A DNA stretch of 64,000 nt from Selaginella moellendorffii (Eukaryota > Streptophyta > Lycopodiopsida > Selaginellales > Selaginellaceae). Of this stretch, positions 1 to 11,799 are shown piece by piece. Where the stretch lies: the NCBI RefSeq assembly GCF_000143415.4, contig NW_003314262.1, positions 5,411,876-5,475,875 of the forward strand. The letters are read 5' to 3'. Below the pieces are notes generated by a model. That model saw nothing but the letters and a program-made list of their open reading frames with translations. It did no database searches and was not told the origin of the DNA. A program made the translations under genes and the position numbers. Position 1 is the stretch's first letter, and every line of letters begins with the position of its first letter.

Positions 1-3000
1 ACGCGGCGATTTCAGAACAAACCTCCAATCTCCCATTGGAAAAGCTAAGCGAGGACTTTAAAGGTGGGGAGGCCATGGAACAATGTAGGACTTGAAATGC
101 GTCGGCGTTCATGTTCGTGAGCATTGTTATTTGTTTCCCTCTCGTTTGAATGTGATGAATTCCCAAATCTGCAGCCATTCTCTTCGCATAAATGGTCTTT
201 AGAAGAGCCTGGTCACAAAACACATTATTTGTAAGCTTTACAACATAATTACGTACCTCTAGAGGTGGTGGTTCCTTTCCTCTTTCACTGCGCAGATTCT
301 CCGTAAAACGAACAAGATCTTTGATACCTTTTTTCGCCGCTTCCTCAGCTGAATCAGTGACTGCTTCCCACTGCATGCTACTCAAGCTACAGACTTGACA
401 GTTCGACTCCATTGCAAGCTGCATGCCATTGGTCAGGTCACATAGAAATCCACATGTGTCGTTTTACCTGCACATCTTCGTACTCTAGTTGAGGAAGACT
501 ATGGTATTGCGCCTAAACCGCAAAGATAGTCAGGAAAAGCTGTGAGAATTAACAGAATTTACCTTCGATATTGCTTCAAAAAGCATTTCTGCGTACAAGT
601 CGACTCCAACTTTGCTGAATTCCCCGCTCTGTTTCTCGCCAAAAATGCTTCCAATACCTCTAATGGCCATGTCTCTTTCAGCAAGCTGGAAACCTTGGCC
701 TAGTGCACAACAGTCCTCGAGTGCACTCAATCTTTCCTGGAACGAAAAGTTTCTATATAGAAAGAAGAATTAAGAGACTTTCGTACCAGTGCATCGGAAC
801 TAAGAAAATCCTTGGGTGGATGCAGCATATAGGCATGCGCTACCTTGTCTGCTCTCCCAACCCGTCCGCGAAGCTGATATATCTGTGCAAGTCCGAACAT
901 CTGTACATTCTCCACGATAATTGTATTTACAGTTGGAATGTCCAGCCCACTTTCAATAATGTTGGTGCATAAGAGTATGCTCGTCCCCTTTTCAGTAAAC
1001 TTGGTCATTGTTGCCTCCAGCTCAGTTGCACATTTCTGAAGTCGAAATCATATACTTACGTTGAGATGCTCAAAACTTAATCACGGTACCTTGCCATGCG
1101 CAATGGATACTTGTACTCCAGGAACCAGCAATTTGAGTTTCTTTTCGGTGGACTCCATATCTGTAGAAAGGGTCTTAGTGTCATCATCAGTGACCAGCTA
1201 ATAGAGAATCATCACTACTACCTTGAATCCTGGGTACAACATAGAAGACTTGGCCTTGTCGATCCAGTTCAGCCTTGATGGCATCTTTCACCATGTCCTG
1301 AGAGTAGACGCATACATGTGTCTTTATGGGCCGCCTTTCCGGTGGTGGTGTTGTCATCAAGCTGAATAGGGATAACTTCAAGCACATAAGTATAACACTC
1401 TTACGTGCAAAAGGAAAACTACCTTGCATCTCGAAAGCCACTTAATGCCATGTGTAGTGTCCTAGGAATCGGCGTCGCGGACAGAGTCAATATGTCTACT
1501 GTCGTCTTCAGCGTTGAAATCTTCTCTTTTTGAGCAACACCAAATCTCTGGAAAGAAAAAACGAAAAGGTATGCGTAAAAATGCAAAGGCAGGAATGAAT
1601 GTACCTGTTCCTCATCGACAACCAAAAGTCCAACTTTTTCGTACTGTATATTGTTGCCAAGAAGAGAGTGAGTTCCAACGGCAATGTTTACAACCCCATC
1701 GTTGATTCCCGCAATAACCGCTCTCCTATCTACGTTGTTCTGCCATTAAAAAAATTCAAATAAGCATGGAACCTTATAACATAGTTGTGCCATACCTGAA
1801 ACCGGCTGAGAAGAGCCACTTTAATGTCTGGAAAATTTGCAAAACGCTCCTTGATGCTCTCATGGTGCTGCTTAGCAAGTACGGTCGTCGGAGCCAAAAC
1901 CATGACTTGCTTCTTTGCGGAGACTGCGTAGAATATTGCACGCATAGCAACTTCAGTCTTTCCAAAACCAACATCCCCACAAATAAGCCTGTCCATTGGC
2001 GTTTCCGCGTCGGTCAAGTCTCGCTCAACATCTAAAAATGCCTGAGAAGAAAAACCACTCAGCATTTTTTCAAGCTCGCAAAAAATACTCTTACCTTGAT
2101 CTGATCCGGTGTTGGCGTGTACGGGAATTTTCCAGCGAACTTGCTCATCGCAGGAACGTCCTTCGAATACACGGGTCTCTTCTGCTTCAAACGACGGATA
2201 TAAACATCGATCATCTTCACGACCCGCCTCTGAGCGTCCAAGCTTCCTTCAGTCCTTCGTTTCTCCCACTGGCTTCGATCATTTAGCTTGCTGAGAGCTG
2301 GATATCTTTTCACCGATTCACCAGGCCTACAAAACACGAGGAAAAACTATCTTAAATCCAGAAAACGAAGAAAAGAAAACAAAGAAAAAAGAACTATGCC
2401 TGAAGTATCTGTAGAGAAGTCGCCGAGCTTGCTTCGCGGGAAGTTTAGCCATACCATCGGCATATCGAAGATAGACGTACTTTTGTGGCGATTTTCCACC
2501 CTCTGGAACTTCCTCCTTGAGGCTCACAAACTGGCCAATTCCAACCTTCTTGTGAACTATATACTCCCCGGATATGAGCTTCTCTGGATCAACGTTATAG
2601 CTCATTCCCAGCTTCGCAAACTTCTCCCGGAGAGCCAGCATTCCCTTTTTAGGCTTCTCGTTGAGAATCTCATTCAGCCTCTTCATATCGCTCTTCTCCA
2701 GCGGGCTGTGCATCGCCGGCTCCTGCTCCAGATGCTTGTGAAGATGCGTTAGCGAATCGATGCAATCGCCTCCCTCGGACGAGAAATCCCCGCTCAGCTC
2801 CACAAAGCTCTTCCTGCTGCCATGATCGCTCCACGCCGGCGTGTATTTCCTCGCCGCGTTCTGATCGGCCAGGTAGTCGAGCTGGATTGCTTCCTTCGTG
2901 TGGACTCTGGCAAGAACCGGGAAGAATGCCTGCTGGCATCCGGCGCTTACCTTGGAATTCCATGGCGCCGATGCCGCAATGCCGCCGCTCGCCTCGATTG

Positions 3001-3040
3001 GAACGCTCCAGCATTGGACCGAGACGATCGAGACGGCCAT
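1..3040 (-). CDS. Plastid Mfd/TRCF-like superfamily 2 DNA helicase (3' end outside window)
   Basis: Related to bacterial Mfd and RecG; by family it is an ATP-driven DNA translocase, in plants probably in the plastid. Read from right to left: a first exon (to about 2400) with an N-terminal transit-like stretch and a CarD/TRCF interaction domain ([14 protein letters not shown], then [14 protein letters not shown]); an exon ending in [11 protein letters not shown]; Walker [12 protein letters not shown] near 1960-2000 with motif Ia [11 protein letters not shown]; motif II VVDEEQ and RFGVAQKEK; motif [14 protein letters not shown] near 1470; and motif [15 protein letters not shown] near 860. The C-terminal TRCF domain continues to base 1 and beyond. 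It lacks the UvrB-like N-terminal module of bacterial Mfd, as plant homologues do. I chose the ATG at 3040 (MAVSIVS); an in-frame ATG at 3082 is also possible. Many short introns. The next gene on this strand ends only about 150 bp upstream. Confidence 0.88.
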
Positions 3041-3190
3041 GGCCGCGCTCCAGGGCTTAAAACCCCACGGCCAAATCAGCAAACTAAAGCCATTCCATCC
3101 AGATATTTTTAACTAGCCACAACAGTTAATACACGAGGGGACAAGCTAATTAACCTTCTTCCCTCTAATAAATCACTTCTTACATGCTAA

Positions 3191-5330
3191 TTAATCACTT
3201 CTTTTCTTCTTCACTTCTAATGGTATCTCCTCCACTGCTTTGTATGGGCTGGATTCGTCGAGAACTTGGATCACGAGTTTTACCTGGAACATCCAGTTTA
3301 GAGGCGTGAAAATTTTTTTTTATCGATCTCTTCGAAGTTCGTACCTGAGCTGTTTCACGAATGAGAAAATCTGCGATGGCTGCTCGAAAGTCTGGATCGG
3401 GAATGTAGTGAGCGCTGTAAGTCGCGGTTGGAACGTAGCCGCGCTGGAGTTTATGCTCTCCTTGAGCTCCAGCTTCAACTTTTTTCAGCTTCCATTCTAT
3501 TGCGGCCTCTATCGCCTGTGAAGGAGAGTTTCCAAATCCTGCTCATGAGAAAGAGAACTGGATCAAGTACCTGGTAGTAGCAGGCTTCGAAATGAAGCAT
3601 CGGATAGAAAACGTTGGGAAGGCTGCCCCAGTTACGACCGTAGAGTGTGTCGTCGCCAATGAGATTGAGAGCTCCCGCCACAAGCGTTTCGCCATCCTCA
3701 GCAGTTACGAGCAGCACCTTGTCACCAAGTCGAGAGCCCAGTAAATGAAAGAACTCCCTCGTCAAGTATGCCTGACCCCATCTGCGATGCAATCGAGAAT
3801 GTCAGCAAACTGGAACCGAAGCGGACTTCTAATACTTATTATCTGTCGTGTTGCGATAGAAATTAAAAAACGCATCCCAATGGTGTGCCTGGAAATACAC
3901 GTGAACTCAACGTCGTAAGTCAGGGATGAAGATACCTTGATGTCATCTCCTCGGAGGCGTTTAAGCTTCAATTTTTGGTCTTGGATCTGAATGAACGCAA
4001 GCATCCAAAGTTGTTCAAGAAAAAAAAAAAAAAAGAAAAGAAAAAAAACTATGCACGCTTGGAAAGCTCTTACCTTCTTGCGCTCTTGACGAATACGCTT
4101 TCGTTTGGTATGCCTCAAAGTCGCTAAAAAGTCATCAAAGCTGCAAAAGATAGATACACATCAATCACCAAGCACGCGAAATAAAATACCTTTTATAGCC
4201 GGCATTGGACCAGTGATACTGTACACCCATCCTCTGCAAGAAGTTGTGCTTGCCCATCTCTTTCCACTCATCTTCAGTTGCAAAAGTAACGTGAACAGAT
4301 GACGCTTGAGACTGCAACTCAAACAATCCCCTGGTTAGCAACGCAGCAAAAACACACCGAGAGTAACAGTTTACTTCGACAACACAGCCAGAAATGTGGT
4401 ACTCGGATTCTCATACTTGATGTGCGAGCTCCCGCAGCGCCTTGCAAATGCCAGCGAAAACCTGCTGCTTCAATGGACCGTGACGCACAAGTATCCGCGG
4501 CCCTGTGGCTGGAGTAAAAGGAACGCACGACTGGAGCTTTGGGTAATACATATGGCCGTAGCTCCGATAAGCGCTGGCCCATGAATGATCGAAGACGTAT
4601 TCCCCGTATGAATGACTGCAACAGAACAAAGAAAAGAAAAGCAGCTAAACGTATAGTAACCTTCGCTTGTATCAAGCTATCACCTTTTCAAGTACAACGG
4701 GACCACTCCAAGAACCGCTCCATTGTCGTCTCTGGCAACTAAATGCTGTGGAAGCCATCCCTCGTCCTACAAACCGCGAAACAGTAAGAAAAAGAGTGAG
4801 AAAAGATAGTACATCACTCACCGCAACAGCACTTTTGCTATCCTCTAAACACGAAAGAAATGCGTGGGTAACAAATGGATTCAAGACACCTCCGGCAGCA
4901 TCAAGTGCGCAAGCATCCCAATCATCCGCGGGAATCGTAGAAATCGTAGACACCAGGCTCACTGTAATCGTCGTAAGCTGATCGGACGAGCCCTGCAAGA
5001 ATGAGCAAAATTCACGCACAAGAAGAGCAAAAATTTTTTTGAAAAAAAACATGAAAAACCTGCGCCGCGACAACTCCATCGGACTGTAGTTGTGATGACA
5101 AAGAAAACTCTCTTTCCAGAGACTTTAAGCGCGGTTTTCCCCAAAACAATGCGCGGACGACACCATGTCCTCTAGATTTACAGGATTCCTGCCAAATAGC
5201 ATCCATCGTTTTGGATAGAATCGTCGCTAGCAAGCATAGATACCTCGGGCGCCCATGATCTTGGCAGCAAATGTGGAGCTCTGATGGTCCCGGCGGCCAC
5301 TCCAGCGCCCAAGCCGCGCGCCGCCTCCAT
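3191..5330 (-). CDS. FemAB-like / DUF482 GNAT-fold protein
   Basis: Multi-exon gene of the FemAB-like (PF04339, DUF482, 'peptidoglycan biosynthesis/recognition') family, GNAT-fold proteins present in bacteria and plastid-bearing eukaryotes; the substrate in plants is not known. Diagnostic blocks in order: DDWDACALDAAGGVLNPFVT and HAFLSCLEDS (about 4860-4930), SYGEYVFDHSWASAYRSYGH (about 4560-4620), LRHTKRKRIRQERKKV (about 4080-4125), and RWGQAYLTREFFHLLGSRLG plus LIGDDTLYGRNWG and FEACYYQ (about 3570-3790). The ATG at 5330 starts MEAARGLGAGVAAG, an Ala/Gly/Arg-rich leader that could be a transit peptide (inference). The reading frame closes at TAA 3191-3193 after a Lys-rich tail. Confidence 0.82.
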
Positions 5331-5399
5331 CCTCGCTACCTTCCCTGGCTAAAACCCTAAACAACGAAAAGAGATACCCGAGCAAATCCAGCCGCTCGT

Positions 5400-8300
5400 T
5401 TGATGCGGGTAGTTCCTTCTACCACCCCCGAGGCACAGTGTATATTTTTTTCTCGTTTTTTTTCTAGAAGCTTGCAAAGGAAAAATGCGGGAAGGAAGAT
5501 TTCGATTCATCGCTTGTTTACAAATCAAGGAGGAGAAAAACGAAAGAAAACGAGAACAATCTCTCACCTCCATTCTCAGCTTGAAAATGTTACAGCGCCA
5601 CGAGTTCTTTCACCTGGTAGAGAATTGCTTGAGAGGAAACGAATCGAAAACAAGATAAAGGAGAAAACAATGACGAGAAACTTGTTCCATATCCAGACCT
5701 GCTGTTTGCTCCAATCGAAAGATTTGTTGTCAGCAGCACGCGAGCGAATCTTGCTGCTGAGCAGTCATAAGGCAGTCCATGTAGAATGCCACAAGAACTT
5801 TGAAGCTTCTTCTTCAACTTCAACTTCTTCTATTTCTCTCGTTTTCCTGCAAGGAACTTTGTTGCTCTGAATCGAGAGATCGTCATACTGCTGATGCTGA
5901 TTGAGACGAACGAATCGAATGGGGCTTTCCACAAAGGCTACCTTATGACTGCTCAAGAAAGACAAGATGAACTAGCTCCTGCTGGAAGAACAAAAAAAAA
6001 AAAACCTGGACATTAGAAGCCACTGCAGCGCACAACACACTCGCATTCATAGAACACCGAGGGGAAAAAACAAAGAAAGAAAAGAAGAAGCAGAGTTAAG
6101 AAAAACAAATGCAAGGAAGAACTCGGTCACTTACAGTACCAAAAGCCATTAAAGGCCTTCAACATCCAAACAGCTGCACAACACGCTGCTGAGCAAAACT
6201 GGAGAAGCGGCACGGACATCTGGCAGGAAAGCAACGAATGGAAAGAAAGAAAAAAAAATTATTGGAAAAGGAAAAACACTGTAAAAACAAGAACAACGAA
6301 AATGAAAGCTTGCTAGATATCAATCCATTTATCATCAAACTCACTGACTGCCGCACTGCTGCTGCAAAGATCTGGAGATTCACTCAAACTGCACAGCTCT
6401 AGAAACTCAATCAATGCACAAACTTTTCCAAGAACCAGATCAAGAACACCAACACAAAACTTTAGTCCCAGGAGAAAAAAAAGAGAGAGAATGTAACAAG
6501 AGTAATCCAAGAGCGAGGAGTCTACTGACAGAGTATCTATATATACACCAACAAACTGCGACGAAAACATTCCCATTCCGCATTCAAATCAAACTTGTAC
6601 GCTCCAAAAACCTTATCAGTAAGAAAAACGAGAAGTATCTCACCTCAAGCACTCAAAACAAAGCGAGAGAAAACGAAACACAAGAGCCAGACTAAAACCA
6701 CACTCGTATATATATGTATATATACAGCAAAGACTCGCAAAGGCAGCACCGGGAAGCAAAGAAAAGTATGAAAAACAAACCCACCATACGTACTACAAAG
6801 CGTAAGGAAGGAAAAGAGAAACCACTAAGTTGTTGGAAACAAATAACGCACGGAAAAAGAAAAGAAATGATCGAGCGCTCCTTCTCGAATGAGATCAAAC
6901 AATGCAAGCCAAGAAAACTCGGGCAAAAACACCATAGAGAAGATTGTTCCACCGCGCTCGCTCGTACGAGAGCTTTCCTTTTATATTTGGAAGAGGCCCG
7001 AGGAGAAAAAAACGCTCACAGAGCACTGCTGCATAGTAGAGCCTCTTTCACGGTCATGGCGAGTCATTTTCTCCTTCCAGCTACCAACTTTAAAGCTTCC
7101 AAAGCCAACAACGAGCAGCCTGGACCCGTGTTTCAACCAACACTTTGCTAGCTGCCTGGAGAAGTCGCAGAGCTTAACTTAGAAATAAGCTCTCCCATTC
7201 CATCAAACAGCAGCAAAAAAGGAAGAGAAGAGGAAGACGAAGACGAAGAAGAAGAAGAAAGCCACAAAGAGATGGAATCTCGTCACAAAAAAACAATGGC
7301 CAAATCGGCCCACCTCACATGCCAACTCTGCAGCCAGCGATGGATTATTGTGCCGGGTCACGAGAAAACACAGAACTTTAGCTGGAAAACCTTTGGACTT
7401 CATGGAGTACAAGGAAAAGAATCTGAAAACCATCAACCATGACAGCAGCAGTGGAACAGAAGAAAATGAGAGAACAGTGGCCGCAACAATTCCACACAGA
7501 AGCAAGAGCGACGACTGAGCAGAAGAAGAAGAAAAAAACACCGAAAAAACCATCCATCCCAATCGAGAGCAAGTTGAAGAGGCCCGAACAGAAAAGAAGA
7601 GGAAAGAAAAAAAGAAAGGGAAAGGGAAGAACAATGGTGTAAGAACCGAGCCTAGCAAGAATGCAACAACGGGGACAACATGCCCAATTGATCCAGAAGC
7701 TGGATCGACATCGTCAAAAGAAAATCTGACACTGCGGTAAAATCAATCAAACCACCGATCCATCCCACTGCATTTCTGCATTTCAGGCATTTTCCTCCTC
7801 ACCCAACTCGAGCGCGACCCTCCACCAAGAAAGAAATGGGAGATAGAGCGCCCATGAAGGAAGATATCCATGGAGTAGAAGAGAGAAGGAATAGATCCAT
7901 GGCTTCACCAAAACCCCAAGAGAGAAAGAGAGAGGGGAGAAAATTGACTAGAGGCTTTCTAAATTTTAAGTTTGACTATTACTTTTTGACCCAAGTTGAT
8001 TGGTTTGTAGAAAATGGAGAGAGAGTAAAAAGTAGAAAATTATTTTCTTGACTAGAGATTTCCTAAATTTATGTTTGACTATTACTCAAGTTGATTGGTC
8101 TTTGTATTTGTTTAACTCTGTGTTGTTGTTTGTGCACAACCAAGAAGAATTATTTTCTTTTAGGGGCTGGCTGGACTGCCTGGCTGCTTATTCTTGTTCT
8201 TGTCAAGATCTTCCAAGTACTATTCTTCTGTTTCCTCCACCTTAAATACTTTACCCTGGGATTTTTTCCTCCAGATTTTTAACTCCTTTCCATTGGAATG

Positions 8301-8600
8301 AGAGGTGAAAACGATTTTCTTTGGAAGGCCCAGGTTCAACTTCCACTGTCCTTTTGTGCTCGTCCATAATGCCCAAAAGCTGAGGAGGAGAATCTTAAAA
8401 CCTCTTTTGCCTTTGACAATAAATCTCCCTCTTTCTTCTTCTCTGGCATTTCCCATTTTCTAGAAGCAAGCTGTTGCTGAGAATGAGTATATACACACAT
8501 AAGAGCGATCTGGAAGGATAAGTGGGGTTAGAGTGAACTTAGCAGCAAACTTTGCAAAAGAAAAACCAACCTCAAGAAGGCCTCCACCGCTCTCGAATAA
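5400..8600. other. Gene-free stretch with strongly purine-biased + strand
   Basis: No gene could be assigned in this 3.2 kb. From about 6040 to 7660 the + strand is dominated by A and G (runs of GAAGAAGAA and AAAAGAAAG), so the open frames it contains read as Lys/Glu/Arg-rich on + and Phe/Ser/Leu-rich on -, which is compositional and not evidence of a protein. It lies behind the 3' end of the SAC3 gene and ahead of the FemAB-like gene, so it may hold long UTRs or a non-coding transcript. Confidence 0.5.
7946..8100. repeat. Imperfect tandem duplication, two units about 100 bp apart
   Basis: Two direct copies, at about 7946-8007 and 8048-8100, both start TTGACTAGAG and run through TTTGACTATTAC to AAGTTGATTGG. 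The second copy has a small internal deletion and a few substitutions. No coding potential seen. Confidence 0.7.
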
Positions 8601-8720
8601 TTGCCTTGCAAGGTTGTAAAGCAACAGTTCATTCAAGATGGTTGTTGTTGCTAGCAGGCGCGTGGAGCGGTGGTCCAAAAACCCAAACCGAAAAAAAAAT
8701 ACGCTATCGCGCTGCTGCTG

Positions 8721-8938
8721 CATACCTCCATAGGAGCTCCAGCTTGTCCGCTATCCAACGCGTATAGCGCGATTAGTTGGACAGAATACGTTTCCTCTCT
8801 GAAACCGAAGGATTTCCCCGCAGATATGTCTTCCAAATGAGATATCAGGGGCCTCAATCCCTGTAACTTTTGCCAGAGGCCTGTCTATATTCTCGGCTAC
8901 GTGACGCAGAATATATGCCATTCTTTTGCTCGTCCACC
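8721..8938 (-). other. Orphan candidate coding exon(s), gene unknown
   Basis: On the minus strand a TTACAG acceptor is followed by an open frame GLRPLISHLEDISAGKSF, GFREETYSVQLIALYALDS and GQAGAPME, closed by a GTATGC donor at about 8724. Immediately upstream, RWTSKRMAYILRH joins in the same phase if a 40-bp GTAG..CAG segment is removed, which is very short for an intron. The peptide looks like real protein but I do not recognise it. It lies 300 bp downstream of the SAC3 stop on the same strand, so it may be an independent small gene, a remnant, or an alternative 3' part of SAC3. Confidence 0.3.
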
Positions 8939-9246
8939 TTTCTGCCACAAGACACGCGGCTCAATACAACGTTGTAAATTCACCATCTATACCTTTTCTA
9001 TGCGTATGATAATCCATGATAGCTCCACTCGTCTTGTATATACTTTCGCACTGGATCCGCCTGCTCTTTTAACTAGAATATATTCGTGAATCGTCGTCCT
9101 TTCAGCCAGGACAAAAACGATGCAGCCTGTACTCACTGCCACAGCAAAGCTTTCAAAAACTTTAGAAAACGAGGCGAGAAAAAACAACAAACAAGTGCAT
9201 GGTCAACCTGATCGATACGGAAGTCCAAGTTAGATCGTAAGCGTCG

Positions 9247-11643
9247 TTACTGGAATATCGTAGTTAAGTCGCTGCATAGTTCTTGAAACTTCGCTGGCCG
9301 CTTCTCTTCGATGACTTGGCAGAGATACTGCCTCACGAGCTGTTGGGGAGGCGTAAACTCGCTTTGCTTCGCAAGTAGGTGTGCATCGTTCGAGACAGCA
9401 ACACCGTGCAGCGCGCAAAACTCTTGCATATCATCTACCTGAAACACCTTTTCTATTTGAGCAATTCAAAAGCAGATAGAGAAATGAAAACTTGTTTTCG
9501 CTTACTGTCATTAGCAGCAATTCCGCGATGTCAGAAAGAGGAAAGGGATGAAGTTTGTAGGCACCGTAGTTTATCATTTTTATTGCAGACGCACGGACCT
9601 GAAAAAACAAGCATTCCTCGTTGTTCTAGTGGACGAAACCACGACACAACCACACACCTCATTAAAATAGAGTTCCATCAAGCATGCTTGCAAATACGTA
9701 GCCTTGGTTACCAACCGGAAGAAACCCCGAAAGTTATCTTGACGGTAACACCTACGATTACATGGTTAGAATATAATCTCGACAGACGCTGCAAATATAG
9801 TACCTTAAAACGCTCCGTGCAAACTCCACATCAGATGATTTCAGCAGCGCAGGCCTGACACTCTGAAACCATAGTGTAAGTTGTTGGGGCTGAAACACCA
9901 GTTCCCAGAGACGCATTAGATAGTGAAGTTTAGCAAAAGGAGTGTTACCTGACCCAAGTTAAGAAGCACATAGTAGCTGTAAAATTCAGCCTCGTTCTCG
10001 AGGCTTTTGCTGCTATCTCCAAGAATTAAATACAGATTAAGAAGGCTTAGAAGAGCTTTCGAGAGTTGTTGTTGGTTTAGATGGGAATCAAAAACTTTTC
10101 CAGATGTCCTCAGTTGCCGCAATTCACGTTCGGACACAATGTGGAAACGCACCTGCATGAGCATTACATCTAGTGAGGTTAGCAACAAACGTAAAGAGAA
10201 CGCTTACTATGTTTTCGTAAACGGAGACAGCCAGCTTGTCGGTTATCCGCTGCATACTTAGCTCTTGACGAATAGCCCGTGTTCGATCAAAGAGAAAATC
10301 ATGCACCACTTCAAAAGGATAGTCGTCCACGTCCAGAATGTGAAGCAAATGCATCATTGTACGACACAAAACAGGCAGTGGACGTACGTCAGACTCCTTT
10401 AGAGACTTTCCGGAGAAAGTCCTACAGAACTACAAAAGAATACAAACGTTAGGACCACTAGTGCTTCAAGTTCAGCACTAGACACACGATTGACATACCT
10501 TTTTCACAGCTAGCTCTTTCGTTGTTTTGCTCTGATTGCTGTCCAGCCTTTCGAACACTGCAAGATCTCTCAGCCGTGATCTCTTTTCCCGTTCTTCGGC
10601 TGAAAATTGCAATAGTCGTCACTATAAAGAACCCGAATTATATGAAGTAACTCACCAGGACACATATCCGGACAGTTCCCAACGATGTGAGGCCAGTCGT
10701 CATCATTTTCCCGTGTTAGAACCGCCTGCCTGTAGAGCATAAGCAGGTAGTCGCTGCTAAGTTTGACGGGCGAGTGTTTTCTGTCCCTGGTAGAAGAGGG
10801 CTCTCCGAATTCACCAAAGCTTTCAGAGTTGATGTTCTCTTTAGGAAATTCGTGTGAAACCCCGTGTGATCTTGTTTCGGCGCTCTTTCGAGGGGAAAGT
10901 CCGTGATCTTTGGAGTTCTTCACGTGATCTGAACGTTTCGTCCACCTTTGGGAATTTGTTTGCTCGTTAAAACTTCGCTGCTGCTGCTGATGGTTATTTA
11001 CGTTACGAATGGAAGAGCTGTTCCCTCTTCCATTGCCTCGATAAGGATTCCTCTCAAAGGAGCCTGCGCCATTTCTTTTGTAGTAGTCCTCGGAACCGCG
11101 AGAGCTTTGGATATTGCCACTCCCGTATATCTGAGCTGCGTAGTTTTCACGTCGGAAGTTTCCATAACTGTTGTTGTGGCTGCTACCACCTTGACGAGGA
11201 TTAGCATTTCCTCCTCTTCCGCCACGAAAGTTCTCAAACCTTGTGAAGCGTTGGCCACCATCTTGAAAGCCAGGATTCTCGAAGCCACACCTTTGATCAC
11301 CCCAAAACCTTCCACCACCCCTCGCATTTCCAAAGCCATCCCGTTGATCACTCCAAAACCTTCCACCGCCCCTTGCATTTCCAAAGCCACCCCTGTGATC
11401 ACCCCAAAACCTTCCACCACCGCTCGCATTTTGAAAACCATCACTTCCAAAGGTTCCTTTCGGCTTGAAATCCAAGTTCCCAAACTGGCCGTCAGAGAGA
11501 TCGCTTCGCGGACGCCTGTAGTAACTATCTGCAGTGCTCGGCCTCTGGATCCTCTCACTCCCATCATCATCAGCTCCAAAATCACCTCTCCCTCCACGAA
11601 ATCCTCGACTCTGGGTCATCATTTTGGTCGAATTCGATGACAA
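9247..11643 (-). CDS. SAC3/GANP-family mRNA-export protein with RGG-rich N-terminus
   Basis: Carries the SAC3/GANP domain; by family a scaffold of the TREX-2-type complex that links transcription to mRNA export at nuclear pores. The first exon encodes about 340 residues of Gly/Arg/Phe/Asn-rich low complexity (MSSNSTKMMTQSRGFRGGRG), including three near-identical copies of GGGRFWxDxRxGFxN (about 11290-11440), then the signature NCPDMCP followed after an intron by EEREKRSRLRDLAVFERLD. Later exons give RPLPVLCRTMMHLLHILD, DDYPFEVVHDFLFDRTRAIRQE, RFHIVSERELRQL, LNLYLILGDSS, ARSVLR, CYRQDNFRGFFRLV and DDMQEFCALHGVAVSND, ending DLTTIFQ and TAA at 9247. Length and simple domain plan are closest to the shorter plant SAC3C-type proteins (from memory). 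The start lies 157 bp from the divergent PPR gene, so they may share a promoter. Confidence 0.9.
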
Positions 11644-11799
11644 TTATCGGGAAATCATCACGGATGCCCCACCGCTGCGCGATTACCCAGCCGCCACCGG
11701 CATTGCGTCCGCAATCGCCATCGACCATACCTTAAAGAACACGAAATCGTCCCCTTTGCCGCTCCATCGCCACAGCAAAACCCTAGCAATTGTTCTTCC

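Noticed and set aside
7203-7658. Phe-rich 151-codon minus-strand frame and its Lys/Glu-rich + counterparts
   Set aside because: Produced by purine-strand bias; no domain, splice structure or start context.
8751-8948. KptA/TPT1-like RNA phosphotransferase suggested by 'AYILRH'
   Set aside because: The rest of the peptide does not continue the family pattern.
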